Both the position numbers and the translations under genes were made by a program. A DNA stretch of 37,551 nt from DG-33 sp964345105 (GTDB lineage: Archaea > Hadarchaeota > Hadarchaeia > Hadarchaeales > Hadarchaeaceae): contig CAYFPZ010000001.1 in NCBI GenBank assembly GCA_964345105.1, positions 1 through 37,551 of the forward strand. The letters are read 5' to 3'. The notes under the pieces were generated by a model that searched no databases, was not told the origin of the DNA, and worked only from the letters and a program-made list of their open reading frames with translations. This document shows, one piece after another, positions 1-8,704 of the stretch; positions within the stretch are counted from its first letter, which is position 1; every line of letters starts with the position of its first letter.

Positions 1-46
1 GAGAGGTTTTAAAGCGAGCCGTTAGAAATTAGTGTGAGGTGGGAAA

Positions 47-280
47 ATGGTGAACGCGTATAGCTTAATTTCCGCCGAACCGGGAAAAACGGCAGAGGTT
101 TTTCGGAAAATCAAATCCATCGAGGGTATCAAGAAGGCGGAGACCGTTGCGGGACCTTACGACATCGTCGCCCGAATTGAGGTCGACTCGCTTGAGAAGT
201 TGACCAAAATTATTTTTGGCGACATTCGGGCCACCCCAGGTGTCACCAACACTACTACGTTGATCGTGGTAGGATTGTAA
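47..280 (+). CDS. Stand-alone Lrp/AsnC-type RAM (ligand-binding) domain protein
   Basis: A 77-residue protein matching only the C-terminal dimerisation/effector domain (RAM) of Lrp/AsnC regulators; there is no N-terminal HTH. It has the alternating beta-alpha-beta pattern and the AGPYDIVARIEV segment typical of these domains. Stand-alone RAM proteins are common in archaea and are thought to form ring-like oligomers that bind amino acids or partner with full Lrp proteins. A good ribosome site (GAGGTGG) precedes the ATG. Its stop overlaps the start of the next gene by one base (TAATG), so it probably heads a three-gene operon. Its ligand cannot be told from sequence. Confidence 0.88.
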   Translation: MVNAYSLISAEPGKTAEVFRKIKSIEGIKKAETVAGPYDIVARIEVDSLEKLTKIIFGDIRATPGVTNTTTLIVVGL

Positions 281-846
281 TGGCTCTTGAGATAATCGGT
301 ATCGTCGGCCTTCACGGTTCGGGGAAGACTGAGGTGGCTAAGGCTCTTGCTAAATTTGATGTCGCGAGTATTCGGATGGGCGACATTGTCTGGGAGGAGG
401 TCAAGCGCCGGGGTCAAGAGATTAACGAATCGACCGTCGCGGCAGTCGCAAACGATTTAAGGGAGCGCGAGGGCTTGAGCGCGATTGCCAAGCGATGTGT
501 CCCGTTAATTGAGTCCCGGGGCAAGGGAAAGCAGGCAGTCGTCGTTGATGGAATTCGTGGCATAGCTGAAGTTGACGAGTTCAGCCGCTCCTTCGGCGAC
601 AGTTTTCATTTACTTGCAGTTTGGGCGAGCGAACATACCCGCTATTCCCGCGTCGCCTCCCGAGGGAGAGTCGACGATGTGATGGAGTTAAAATCATTTC
701 GAGAGAAGGACCGCCGTGAACTCAGCTGGGGTTTGGGTGAGGCGTTCGCGCTCGCAGATTTCATCATCGTGAACGAGGGAACGCTTGATGAACTTCATAA
801 TCGTGCGATCAAACTTTTTGAGAACTTGGTTGGTGGCAAGGCTTGA
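280..846 (+). CDS. UPF0200 family P-loop nucleotide kinase-like protein
   Basis: A 188-residue P-loop NTPase with a Walker A motif GLHGSGKT at residues 10-17, then an adenylate-kinase/dephospho-CoA-kinase-like fold with the RMGDIVWEEVKRRG segment where a nucleotide-binding region is expected. It matches the archaeal UPF0200 family (MJ1399-like), whose substrate is not established as far as I know. It sits between the RAM protein (1-base overlap) and the UPF0201 gene (4-base overlap). UPF0200 and UPF0201 next to each other is a pairing I recall from other archaea, which hints at a shared but unknown role. Confidence 0.85.
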   Translation: MALEIIGIVGLHGSGKTEVAKALAKFDVASIRMGDIVWEEVKRRGQEINESTVAAVANDLREREGLSAIAKRCVPLIESRGKGKQAVVVDGIRGIAEVDEFSRSFGDSFHLLAVWASEHTRYSRVASRGRVDDVMELKSFREKDRRELSWGLGEAFALADFIIVNEGTLDELHNRAIKLFENLVGGKA

Positions 847-1247
847 GGTTGCAGGTCGAGGTAGAAGTAAAGCCGACTGAAGATAAGGAGAAGGTTGAGG
901 AAGCGGTAAAGAAACTATTCCCCACCCTTGAGCTAAGTCAAAATGAAAATTCAATAGTTGGGAAGTCCATCCGCGCGGAGTCGCTTGATCGATTGCATCA
1001 GCTTTTAAGAAAACAAGCCATCCGCGACTCAGCCCGCTCGATGATGCTCCGAGGCAGGCGGGGCAATGTGGTGCAATTCATGTTGAACAAGCAGGTGGCT
1101 TTAGTCGGGAAGGTGAGCTTCACCGGAGGCGAGTCCCCGCTCGGCCCCATCGTCGTGACGCTGGAGGCCCCGGACATCGAACGTTTGATTGATTACCTCG
1201 CCCCTCGAACGCGGGAGGAAAAGCCCATCCGCGAGATCAGATATTGA
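843..1247 (+). CDS. UPF0201 family protein
   Basis: A 134-residue protein of the archaeal UPF0201 family. The N-terminal half is a ferredoxin-like beta-alpha-beta region; the middle has the conserved RSMMLRGRRGNVVQFMLNKQ stretch. Function unknown; the basic patch suggests nucleic-acid or nucleotide binding, which is inference. The start is TTG overlapping the upstream TGA (TTGA), and no other start keeps the conserved N-terminus. The 3' end overlaps the convergent membrane protein gene by 11 bp. Confidence 0.85.
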   Translation: MRLQVEVEVKPTEDKEKVEEAVKKLFPTLELSQNENSIVGKSIRAESLDRLHQLLRKQAIRDSARSMMLRGRRGNVVQFMLNKQVALVGKVSFTGGESPLGPIVVTLEAPDIERLIDYLAPRTREEKPIREIRY

Positions 1248-1620
1248 CCAGTAGCGCAAGCAGGGCCCCCAGCAAGTAGTATCCGATGGCATTATAGCCC
1301 TCGAGCAGAAAAATTTTCGTTACAAGTTTGGGGGGCTTTCGTTTTAAAAACTTCCAGGGTCCGACCCCCCGACGCATCAGGTAAAGCTCGAGGGGCCCTA
1401 TAACCGCAAGTACAAATAGGATTAAAAGTAGAGCCGTCAAAAAGTTAGAGAACCAGCAGATGATGAAGCCAGCTGGCAGGTATCCAACCCATCGTTCGAC
1501 TGTTCCAAGCTTTGCGTGTTTCATCGGAACTCGAACGCCAAGTGAGCGGTAATACGCCACGATTCGTTTGAGCGTGAAGACATCGATGATTGGGAGCAGC
1601 CAGAAAAGTAATTGCAACAT
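1237..1620 (-). CDS. Small integral membrane protein, unknown function
   Basis: A 127-residue protein with about four hydrophobic segments (roughly residues 2-16, 46-75 with a possible break, and 100-126) separated by basic loops (YYRSLGVRVP, RRGVGPWKFLKRKPP). No catalytic motif is evident. The 52-bp gap to the divergent nfnA-like gene at 1673 is AT-rich and must hold promoters for both; TTTAAATTATTAAAT lies directly before this ATG, suggesting a very short leader. It could be a small DoxX-like or transporter accessory protein, but I do not recognise it. Confidence 0.65.
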   Translation of the reverse strand: MLQLLFWLLPIIDVFTLKRIVAYYRSLGVRVPMKHAKLGTVERWVGYLPAGFIICWFSNFLTALLLILFVLAVIGPLELYLMRRGVGPWKFLKRKPPKLVTKIFLLEGYNAIGYYLLGALLALLVNI

Positions 1621-1672
1621 ATTTAATAATTTAAAGTTTGATTGTAAATGTATCTAATGGAAAGGGTCAGGG

Positions 1673-2515
1673 ATGTATAAGATAATCACTAAAAGGGAAA
1701 TTGCCCCGAATATCATTTCATTAGAAGTCGCTGCCCCGCTGATCGCAAAGAGGGTCAAGCCGGGACAGTTTATAATTTTGTTGGTCGATGAAAGAGGGGA
1801 ACGAATCCCAGTGACCATTGCCGACTACAATCGAGAAAATGGGCGGATACGAATTATATTCCAAGTGGTAGGTAAGACTACAGCTCAGCTCTCTCAAATG
1901 AATGAGGGAGATCAAATTTTTTCGCTTGTCGGGCCCCTAGGCAATCCATCCGAAATCGACAACTATGGTACCGTGGTAACCGTGGGGGGAGGAACGGGTA
2001 TAGCTTCAGTATATCCCATAACACGGGAACTAAAAGAAGCTGGCAACCGAGTCATCTCGATTATCGGTGCAAAAACAAGAGACTTAATCATAATGGAAGA
2101 TGAGATGAAAAAAGCCTCCACTGAGCTCTTGGTTACCACCGATGACGGAAGTTACGCTAGGAAGGGTTTCGTAACGGAGATTTTAGATGAAGTATTGCAA
2201 AAGGAGAAGGACGTGAAAAAAGTGTGGGCCATTGGTCCTGCCCCGATGATGAAGGCCGCATCTGAGGTTACTAAGCCGCATGGGGTGGAAACAATCGTCA
2301 GCTTGAACGCCATCATGGTGGACGGAACGGGCATGTGCGGCTCATGCAGGGTTACCGTGAATGGTGAGACGAAGTTTGTCTGTGTGGATGGTCCAGAGTT
2401 CAATGGACACTTGGTTGATTGGCCAGAGTTCATGAACCGACTAGCGCGATACGAGAAGATGGAAAAACACTCCTTAGAAGCTTACAGAAACGCATGTAGG
2501 GGAGAAAATGGCTGA
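1673..2515 (+). CDS. nfnA: NfnA/SudB-type FAD/[2Fe-2S] subunit of NADH-dependent ferredoxin:NADP+ oxidoreductase
   Basis: A 280-residue ferredoxin-NADP reductase-like protein. The FAD-binding barrel carries RIPVTIADY (about 44-52), the NAD(P) domain starts with VTVGGGTGIA (about 102-111), and a C-terminal [2Fe-2S] site is formed by C222, C225 and C237 with D217 (MVDGTGMCGSC), the unusual Asp/Cys3 pattern of this family. With the next gene it forms the bifurcating transhydrogenase NfnAB (also annotated sulfide dehydrogenase SudBA), a cytoplasmic complex linking NADH, NADPH and ferredoxin. The genes overlap by 8 bp. Codons here look more AT-rich than in neighbours. Confidence 0.9.
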   Translation: MYKIITKREIAPNIISLEVAAPLIAKRVKPGQFIILLVDERGERIPVTIADYNRENGRIRIIFQVVGKTTAQLSQMNEGDQIFSLVGPLGNPSEIDNYGTVVTVGGGTGIASVYPITRELKEAGNRVISIIGAKTRDLIIMEDEMKKASTELLVTTDDGSYARKGFVTEILDEVLQKEKDVKKVWAIGPAPMMKAASEVTKPHGVETIVSLNAIMVDGTGMCGSCRVTVNGETKFVCVDGPEFNGHLVDWPEFMNRLARYEKMEKHSLEAYRNACRGENG

Positions 2516-3944
2516 ATTAATACCTACACCTGAACGAATGAAAAGGTCTCAACGCCCGATGCCCGAGCAAGACCCTAAAAAAAGGGTCTGCAATTTTGAC
2601 GAAGTGCCGCTAGGGTATACTACCGAAGACGCAATCTACGAGGCGCAGAGGTGTTTGCAATGTAACCCTGCGCCATGTGTGGAGGGCTGCCCGGCTGAGA
2701 TTCACATCCCACAGTTCATCCTTAAGATAGTTGAGGAGGATTTCGCTAGCGCATATCTTGAAATATTAAAAACAAATAGTCTCCCCACCATGTGTGGAAG
2801 GGTTTGTCCGCAAGAGGAACAGTGCCAGCGCGCATGTGTTTACAATAAAATGGGCAAGCCGATTTCTATAGGGAGGCTGGAACGTTTTGTCTCCGATTGG
2901 GCGAGAAAACAGGATACAAAGGAGAAATTGCCGGAGAGGAAAAAGAAGGGTAAATTGGTTGCGGTCGTGGGTTCTGGGCCAGCTGGTTTGACCTGTGCAG
3001 CAGACCTAGCGAAGATGGGCTATGAGGTAACGATATTCGAAGCGTTTCATAAACCGGGAGGTGTTTTAACTTATGGCATTCCTGAGTTCAGATTACCTAA
3101 AAAAATCGTGGAATATGAAGTAGACAAAATCAAGGAGCTTGGGGTTAAAGTCGTAAAAGATTTCGTGGTAGGGCTTACAAAAAGCGTCGATGAACTAGCA
3201 GAGGAGTTTGACGCAATATTTCTTGCGAACGGCGCTGGCGCACCCCAGTTTATGCGCATCCCTGGGGAAAATTTAAACGATGTATACTCTGCCAATGAAT
3301 TCCTGACACGTTCTAACCTCATGAAGGCTTACCAATTTCCAGAATTTGATACACCTATCAAGGTGGGTAAAAAAGTAGCTGTCATAGGAGGAGGAAATGT
3401 GGCTATGGATGCCGCGAGAACCGCTTTGAGGCTGGGCGCGAAGGAGGTGCGTGTGGTTTACAGAAGGACTAAAGAAGAGGCGCCAGCTAGGGCAGAAGAA
3501 ATTGCTCACGCTGAGGAAGAGGGTATAGCGTTCAATTTTCTTACTCTGCCCGTGAGGATTCTAGGCGATGAGAAGGGCAACGTTACCGGAATGGAATGTA
3601 TTAAGATGCGACTGGGAGAACCAGACGAATCTGGGCGGAGAAGACCGCTTCCCATCGAGGGGTCGAATTTTGTCATGCAGGTGGACATGGTTATCTGCGC
3701 AATTGGGACGACAGCGAATCCCATCGTGGCGAGAAGTGCAACTAACGTGCAAACAAACAAACGTGGATATTTTATAGTAGATGAAAAAACGCGTGCAACA
3801 AGCAGAGAAGGGATATTTGCGGGAGGGGATATCACTCGTGGGTCGGCGACGGTGATTTCAGCGATAGGGGATGGAAAAAAAGCTGCTAGGGCTATAGACC
3901 GCTATATTTCTTCGGGCGGCAGCTTGAGGAAGAGCAAAAAATAA
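2508..3944 (+). CDS. nfnB: NfnB/GltD-like NADPH-binding flavoprotein with two [4Fe-4S] sites
   Basis: A 478-residue protein of the glutamate synthase small-chain/NfnB family. The N-terminal ferredoxin-like domain has two cysteine groups, C49/C52/C57/C61 and C96/C100/C106/C110, for two [4Fe-4S] clusters. An FAD Rossmann motif VVGSGPAGL lies near residue 153 and an NADPH Rossmann motif VIGGGNVAMDAAR near residue 287; the C-terminal GIFAGGD motif closes the FAD site. Length and motif order fit NfnB. Because it directly follows nfnA, a transhydrogenase role is more likely than glutamate synthesis; no glutamate synthase large subunit is in the window. Confidence 0.9.
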   Translation: MAELIPTPERMKRSQRPMPEQDPKKRVCNFDEVPLGYTTEDAIYEAQRCLQCNPAPCVEGCPAEIHIPQFILKIVEEDFASAYLEILKTNSLPTMCGRVCPQEEQCQRACVYNKMGKPISIGRLERFVSDWARKQDTKEKLPERKKKGKLVAVVGSGPAGLTCAADLAKMGYEVTIFEAFHKPGGVLTYGIPEFRLPKKIVEYEVDKIKELGVKVVKDFVVGLTKSVDELAEEFDAIFLANGAGAPQFMRIPGENLNDVYSANEFLTRSNLMKAYQFPEFDTPIKVGKKVAVIGGGNVAMDAARTALRLGAKEVRVVYRRTKEEAPARAEEIAHAEEEGIAFNFLTLPVRILGDEKGNVTGMECIKMRLGEPDESGRRRPLPIEGSNFVMQVDMVICAIGTTANPIVARSATNVQTNKRGYFIVDEKTRATSREGIFAGGDITRGSATVISAIGDGKKAARAIDRYISSGGSLRKSKK

Positions 3945-4021
3945 TAATTTCGCCAACCTTCTCTCCGTAGTTTTTTAAGGAGTATGGAATAAGGATTAAA
4001 GAATGGACTGCGGGTGAGGTT

Positions 4022-4531
4022 TTGAGACCAACAAAAGCTGAATATTATTTGGAGATTGCGAAAGCCGTATGTCTTAGATCTCCATGTTTGAGGAGAAAGT
4101 TTGGGGCAATCGTAGTTCGAGAGGATGCTGTGGTAAGCTCTGGATATAACGGCCCAGCCCGAGGAGTGATCAACTGCTCCGAGGTTGGTTGTATTAAAGA
4201 TGAGCTAGATTTGCCCCACTACTCAAGCTATGATGAATGCCCGGGGGTCCACGCCGAAGAGAACGCAATCGTGAATGCAGCGAGGCACGGGGCAAACGTC
4301 CTAGGTGGAGTTCTTTACGTTTTAGGGCAAAATGCGAATGGTTCGCTAACTGAGGCTAAACCCTGCAATAGATGCAAGCGGGTGATAATCAACGCTGGCA
4401 TTAAAGAAGTTGTAATAAAAAAATCAGATGGAAGTATAGCAAAAATTGATGTCTCGGAATGGGCGAGCGAAGATACCAAACGATATCTGGAGAGAATGAA
4501 AGAAGTTCGAAAAACAAAAAAGGGAAAATAA
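4022..4531 (+). CDS. dCMP deaminase (ComEB-like)
   Basis: A 169-residue cytidine/deoxycytidylate deaminase family protein. The zinc and catalytic site is complete: H77-A-E79 in VHAEENA, and C115-N-R-C118 in PCNRCK. The SSGYNGPARG segment is typical of dCMP deaminases, which supply dUMP for dTMP synthesis. The start is TTG, preceded by GGTGAGG; no in-frame ATG is near. It stands alone on the plus strand after the nfn pair. A TATA-like AGTTTTTTAAGG lies about 50 bp upstream. Confidence 0.88.
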   Translation: MRPTKAEYYLEIAKAVCLRSPCLRRKFGAIVVREDAVVSSGYNGPARGVINCSEVGCIKDELDLPHYSSYDECPGVHAEENAIVNAARHGANVLGGVLYVLGQNANGSLTEAKPCNRCKRVIINAGIKEVVIKKSDGSIAKIDVSEWASEDTKRYLERMKEVRKTKKGK

Positions 4532-4703
4532 TTCCAAAAACCAGATAATTTTATCAACCAAAATTTTATCGCTTTTGCCCTCTCGCCAAGTTTTTTAAGG
4601 TGCTTTGAAATCGTAAAATCGCTCAAGATCTCCCCAAGCGAAAAATTCAAATGCCTGAAATTTGATGAAAATTGGGCGATGACGAGAAGAGGATTATGCG
4701 ACT

Positions 4704-4728
4704 TCAGATGAGCTAAACTTCCATCTGA
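4704..4728. terminator. Hairpin between convergent genes (possible terminator)
   Basis: TCAGATG at 4704-4710 pairs perfectly with CATCTGA at 4722-4728 across an 11-base loop. It lies at the convergent 3' ends of the dCMP deaminase (plus) and ribonuclease Z (minus) genes. A few pyrimidine-rich bases follow on the plus strand, but there is no strong poly-T tract, so the terminator role is tentative. The rest of the 4532-4733 spacer is AT-rich; it holds one more AGTTTTTTAAGG element near 4590 and no convincing ORF. Confidence 0.35.
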
Positions 4729-4733
4729 GCCTT

Positions 4734-5645
4734 CTACTCTTGAAATTTCACATCGAGTTCCATCAGGTCGCTTGCTACGACGGTGTTAGGGAAAATTTGT
4801 TTTGCTTGTTTAAGAAGGATTGAATCATCTTTGTAACGCGGACTCACGTGCAGGAGCACGAGTTGTTTCACGTTTGCCCGCTTGGCAACCTCGGCAGCCT
4901 CACTTGGGGTCGAGTGTGCGTTCTGCGCCGCTTTGTCCGCAAGTTCGTCGGCGAGCGTGCAGTCGTGGATGAGAACATCAGCATCGCGCGCGAGTTTGAC
5001 GATACTATCACATGGGCGGGTGTCGCCGGCATAAACAATCTTTCGTCCGGCTCGAGGGGAGCCCATTACCTGCTCCGGCTTGACAATGCTCCCGTCGCGT
5101 AGCTTGATACTTTTGCCCGACTTCAAGCAGGAGAAATTGGGGCCCGGCTTCACACCCAACGCGCCCGCTTTTTCAGGATAAAACTTGCCTGGGCGCTGGT
5201 CTTCAACCAAAGCGTAGGCGAGCGAGGGCACCGAATGTTCGGCATCGGAAGTAAGGATGCGGTATCCCCGGCGCTTGAGTTCCTCCTCAGGCTCTAACTC
5301 TTGCACTGCTACCTCGAAGTTGAGAGTGTAGTGGGGAATTTTGAGGTATCTCTCGATGCGTTCACCCTCACCACCGGGACAGTAAACTTCGAGCTTTCGC
5401 TCCCGGTCCATCAAAGACATAGTCTGCACGAGTCCGGCGAGTCCAAGGAAGTGATCTCCGTGCAAATGAGTTATGAAGATTGCATTAATCTTTAGGGGAC
5501 TGAGCTTTGCTCTGACCATCTGGCGTTGCGTCCCCTCCGCGCAGTCGAAAAGCAAGAGTTCGCGTTCGTGCCGCAGTGCTATCGCGGGCAATCCTCGCTG
5601 AGCGGTTGGGATGCTTCCGCTGGTCCCTAGGAAGATAAGTTTCAC
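4734..5645 (-). CDS. rnz: Ribonuclease Z (tRNA 3' endonuclease)
   Basis: A 303-residue short-form RNase Z, a metallo-beta-lactamase-fold endonuclease that cuts the 3' trailer from pre-tRNA. It shows the N-terminal MKLIFLGTSGSIPTAQRG, the zinc motif H60-L-H62-G-D64-H65, later ligands in YAGDTRPCD and HDCTL, and the C-terminal LLHVSPRY. Length matches the archaeal family. The start is GTG at 5645 with AGGAGG nine bases upstream, inside the end of the methyltransferase gene one base away. Last gene of a prs, methyltransferase, rnz operon. Confidence 0.95.
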   Translation of the reverse strand: MKLIFLGTSGSIPTAQRGLPAIALRHERELLLFDCAEGTQRQMVRAKLSPLKINAIFITHLHGDHFLGLAGLVQTMSLMDRERKLEVYCPGGEGERIERYLKIPHYTLNFEVAVQELEPEEELKRRGYRILTSDAEHSVPSLAYALVEDQRPGKFYPEKAGALGVKPGPNFSCLKSGKSIKLRDGSIVKPEQVMGSPRAGRKIVYAGDTRPCDSIVKLARDADVLIHDCTLADELADKAAQNAHSTPSEAAEVAKRANVKQLVLLHVSPRYKDDSILLKQAKQIFPNTVVASDLMELDVKFQE

Positions 5646-5646
5646 C

Positions 5647-6678
5647 CTACTTCCTCCTAAATATGTAAATTCTCCTCGTCAAACTCCGGTGTACCCGCTG
5701 TTCATGTTTTTCAATCATTCGAAGGCCAGCGCTTATAGCTAACTCATCAAGTTCCAGCTCAGCGGGAGAGGCGATGCATGCGTATCCCTTGCGCCGGAGC
5801 ACCCCCGCTATTGAGGGCAACGCTTGCTCATAGAGTTCCTTCAGTTGGGCCCCAGCCGTAGAGGCTTGGCGACCGAATGGAGGATCAGTTGCGATGGCAT
5901 CTACCTCGAGCGCCGGTAGCTTGCGGGCGTCCCCGACCATGAGCTGGAAGTCGACCACATCGCTCGCCTCCAAGTTCTTTCGCGCCCCCTCAATCATCTC
6001 GCGATCGATGTCGATGCCAACTAGTTTTGCCCCGATTAGCCCCGCTTCGAGCAGGATGCCGCCTACACCGCAAAATGGATCTAATAGCACGCCGCCTCGA
6101 GGGGTTCGGGCGAGGTTGACCATGCAGCGGGCGAACGTGGGCATAAGAGTACCAGGGTGAAATGCAGGTCTGAGAGTTGGTCTGCGCCGCGCGAACTGGC
6201 GTCGATTCACCCTCGCAGCAGTTATTCCAAGTACGCATTGTTCTCCAGTCAATACCCCCAAGAACTCGATATCGGGGTGGGCTAAATCAACCTTAAACTC
6301 GACCTCTTCCGCGATGGTGTTGGCAATATTCTTAGCGAGTTTCAGTGTATCGATTCCGGGTGAACTCCGCTTAACACGCTTTAGATGCACCGCGAAGTTT
6401 TTTCCATGGGGGATAAGATCCACGATATCGGAACTTCCCACGGACTCAAGGATGTCCCCCTCACGAGCGCGGGCAGTGCAGAGGTGCAAGCATATCTCGC
6501 GGCACATCGCTAGACGCGAAGCGAGTATCTCTGGGCTAGCCTTGGTTTCAGCGACGAGCACTTGGTTGTGCTGTTCAAGCACTCGGTAGGCGCGGTGCTC
6601 GGCCTTGATTGCGGCCACCGCCTCAGCCGTGGGCAATGTTGGATGCTCGCCTGAGAGCACGAACATCAATCTTTTCAT
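5647..6678 (-). CDS. tRNA (guanine-10 N2) methyltransferase, THUMP type
   Basis: A 343-residue enzyme with an N-terminal THUMP RNA-binding region (about 50-150) and a Rossmann methyltransferase domain. The SAM motif DPFCGVGG is at about 200-207 and the catalytic TDPPFG at 264-269, as in archaeal Trm-G10 (Trm11-like) enzymes that make m2G/m2,2G at tRNA position 10. I chose the internal ATG at 6678 because MKRLMFVLSGEHPTLP matches the family N-terminus and lies one base after the prs stop; an upstream extension would run into prs. Co-transcribed with prs and rnz. Confidence 0.92.
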   Translation of the reverse strand: MKRLMFVLSGEHPTLPTAEAVAAIKAEHRAYRVLEQHNQVLVAETKASPEILASRLAMCREICLHLCTARAREGDILESVGSSDIVDLIPHGKNFAVHLKRVKRSSPGIDTLKLAKNIANTIAEEVEFKVDLAHPDIEFLGVLTGEQCVLGITAARVNRRQFARRRPTLRPAFHPGTLMPTFARCMVNLARTPRGGVLLDPFCGVGGILLEAGLIGAKLVGIDIDREMIEGARKNLEASDVVDFQLMVGDARKLPALEVDAIATDPPFGRQASTAGAQLKELYEQALPSIAGVLRRKGYACIASPAELELDELAISAGLRMIEKHEQRVHRSLTRRIYIFRRK

Positions 6679-6679
6679 G

Positions 6680-7555
6680 TTAAAACCCTTGCTGGATAGT
6701 CCCTGCGATGATGGGGGCAACCGAGACCACACTTGTTCGGTGCTCGATGGTGTCGGTGGCAATGACTGCTTGCACGCCCGCCTTCAGAATCTTTTGGAGG
6801 GTGTCCTCAGTGACCGCTGGATGGGTACAGGCCGCGTAGATTTTGCGCGCTCGCTGGCTTCGAAGGATTCGTGTTGCCTCGATGATGGTTCCGCCCGTGC
6901 TGATAATGTCATCCACCAAAATCACATCCCGTTTTGCGACCTCGAGGTGTTTTGGTTGGATAGTTATTTTTTTCAGGGCCACTTTCGGCTTTCCCAGGTA
7001 ATCATAGTCGGCCTTCAGCTCGATAGCCACCCTTCGAACGCGCTCAAGTGATTCTTGGTCAATCCCTAGGATGACGGGGTCTTGAAGTTTGAGTTTGGCA
7101 AGGTATTGTCCTAGCAAGGGCATCGCAGTGAGATTGAAGGTTGGGATTGAAAAATTCTGTATGACCCCATTATTATGCATGTCTACGGTGAGGAAGTCGT
7201 CCGCCCCCGCGTGCTCTATGAGCTTACAGATGATATGAGTGCTTGTAGCTTCTCCTGGCTTGAATTGCTTGTCCTGCCGGGCGTATGTGAGATAAGGAAC
7301 GGTGGCTGTAACGCGTCGGGCTCCTAAATCCTTCGCGGCATCGAGTAGCAAAAAGAGCTCGATTAGGTTGTCGTTCTGTGGATGGTGGGTTGATTGAACA
7401 ATGACTACGTGTTCCTCCTCGAGTTTGTTGTCGAGGCGCACATATAGTTCGCCATCGGGGAAGCGTTTTATCTCGGGGTTTAAAAGTGGGCACTTTAGCT
7501 GCTTTGCAACCCTCTCCGCGAGCTTGGACGAAGCAGACCCGGCGATGGTTATCAA
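6680..7555 (-). CDS. prs: Ribose-phosphate pyrophosphokinase (PRPP synthetase)
   Basis: A 291-residue PRPP synthetase making 5-phosphoribosyl diphosphate from ribose 5-phosphate and ATP, for nucleotide, His and Trp synthesis. It has the FPDGELYVRL region near 32-41, TATVPYLTYARQDK with the catalytic-loop region near 83-96, and the PRPP loop VDDIISTGGT at 214-223. Length fits the archaeal class. The start is TTG at 7555 (leading to ITIAGSASSK); a 57-bp spacer with a TTTAAA element separates it from the divergent radical SAM gene. First gene of the prs-methyltransferase-rnz operon. Confidence 0.95.
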   Translation of the reverse strand: MITIAGSASSKLAERVAKQLKCPLLNPEIKRFPDGELYVRLDNKLEEEHVVIVQSTHHPQNDNLIELFLLLDAAKDLGARRVTATVPYLTYARQDKQFKPGEATSTHIICKLIEHAGADDFLTVDMHNNGVIQNFSIPTFNLTAMPLLGQYLAKLKLQDPVILGIDQESLERVRRVAIELKADYDYLGKPKVALKKITIQPKHLEVAKRDVILVDDIISTGGTIIEATRILRSQRARKIYAACTHPAVTEDTLQKILKAGVQAVIATDTIEHRTSVVSVAPIIAGTIQQGF

Positions 7556-7612
7556 GTTATCCCTTGCGCAACTCTTTAGCGTGACGATTTAAAATATGTG
7601 ATTGGTGTTCCT

Positions 7613-8704
7613 ATGTGGCGTATCTTCAGAACTGACGCGGTAGCGGTGCTCCGCGACAGTAAGGCACGGAAGTCGCTTTCACGTTACTTTGCGGTCATGG
7701 AAGGCAAGCTCCCAGCACGCTTTTTAGTGTGCAAGCGCGTGCCAGCGAAGGTAGACCTTTCGGTAAGTGATGAGGAGTTATGGCGCGCCCACGAGCGAGG
7801 GTTGAAGGAGTTTCGAAAGTTGCTCACGGATATTGACAAGGGCAAAACGAAACTCGAAAATTTAAAGCGGCCCGGCCTCTCGTTGCTCGATTTGAAAGTG
7901 GAGCTTGCCAAGCGGATTCTGCGCTCTTGTCACTTCTGTGAACGCAGGTGCGGGGTCGATCGTACGGTGGGTAAGGTAGGGGTCTGTGGAGTAGGTGAGC
8001 GGTCGCGGATAGCTTCAGAATTCATTCACACAGGCGAGGAGCCCGAACTAGTGCCTTCCTACACGATTTTTTTCAACGGGTGTACCTTCAAGTGCCAATA
8101 TTGCCAGAACTGGGATATTTCGCAGGACCCAGAAGGGGGTGTTGAAGTTTCGCCCCAGACGCTCGCCAAGCTAGTCGAGGCGCAACGCCGTGATGGGGCG
8201 CGAAATGTTAACTGGGTTGGGGGAGACCCCACACCGAATCTCCACACGATTTTAGAGGCGCTCAATCGATGCGAGGTGAGCGTACCCTCCGTTTGGAACT
8301 CCAATTTTTACATGTCGCTCGAGGCGATGAAGCTGCTATCCGGAACACAAGATGTTTACCTCACTGATTTCAAGTACGGCAGCGACAAGTGTGCGTTGCG
8401 GTGTTCCAAAGTTATGAACTTTTTCAAGATAGTCGCTCGCAACCACGGCTTAGCATTTGCGGACGCAGAACTCATCATCCGTCATCTCGTGCTCCCAAAT
8501 CACGTCGAGTGCTGCACGCGAGCTGTGCTAGAGTGGATAGTTGAGAATTTGGGTTCAATGGTTCGTGTGAATCTCATGGATCAGTACCGACCCGAGTACA
8601 AGGCGCACGAGTTTGAGGAGCTGGGCAGGCGGCTGACGAAAGATGAATTCAGCAAAGCGCTTGAGATAGCCCGTGAGGCTGGACTGGAAAACGTGATCAG
8701 TTAA
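7613..8704 (+). CDS. Radical SAM protein of the PflX/COG1313 type
   Basis: A 363-residue radical SAM enzyme. The radical cluster motif is C157-TFK-C161-QY-C164; upstream, C106, C109 and C113 plus another Cys in GVCGVG may bind a second centre, as in the PflX/COG1313 family. A GGD motif (WVGGDPTPN) follows. These proteins resemble pyruvate formate-lyase activases, but their substrate is not known to me and no glycyl radical partner is adjacent. A GTG start at 7598 is possible; I prefer ATG 7613 because GGTG is placed correctly before it and ATTTAAAATA sits just upstream. Confidence 0.82.
   Translation: MWRIFRTDAVAVLRDSKARKSLSRYFAVMEGKLPARFLVCKRVPAKVDLSVSDEELWRAHERGLKEFRKLLTDIDKGKTKLENLKRPGLSLLDLKVELAKRILRSCHFCERRCGVDRTVGKVGVCGVGERSRIASEFIHTGEEPELVPSYTIFFNGCTFKCQYCQNWDISQDPEGGVEVSPQTLAKLVEAQRRDGARNVNWVGGDPTPNLHTILEALNRCEVSVPSVWNSNFYMSLEAMKLLSGTQDVYLTDFKYGSDKCALRCSKVMNFFKIVARNHGLAFADAELIIRHLVLPNHVECCTRAVLEWIVENLGSMVRVNLMDQYRPEYKAHEFEELGRRLTKDEFSKALEIAREAGLENVIS

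Noticed and set aside
4662..4728. Possible C/D box sRNA (TTGATGA box C-like, CTGA box D-like) in the 4532-4733 spacer
   Set aside because: No convincing D' and C' boxes and no terminal stem; the CTGA is part of the hairpin at 4704-4728. A guide-target search would be needed.
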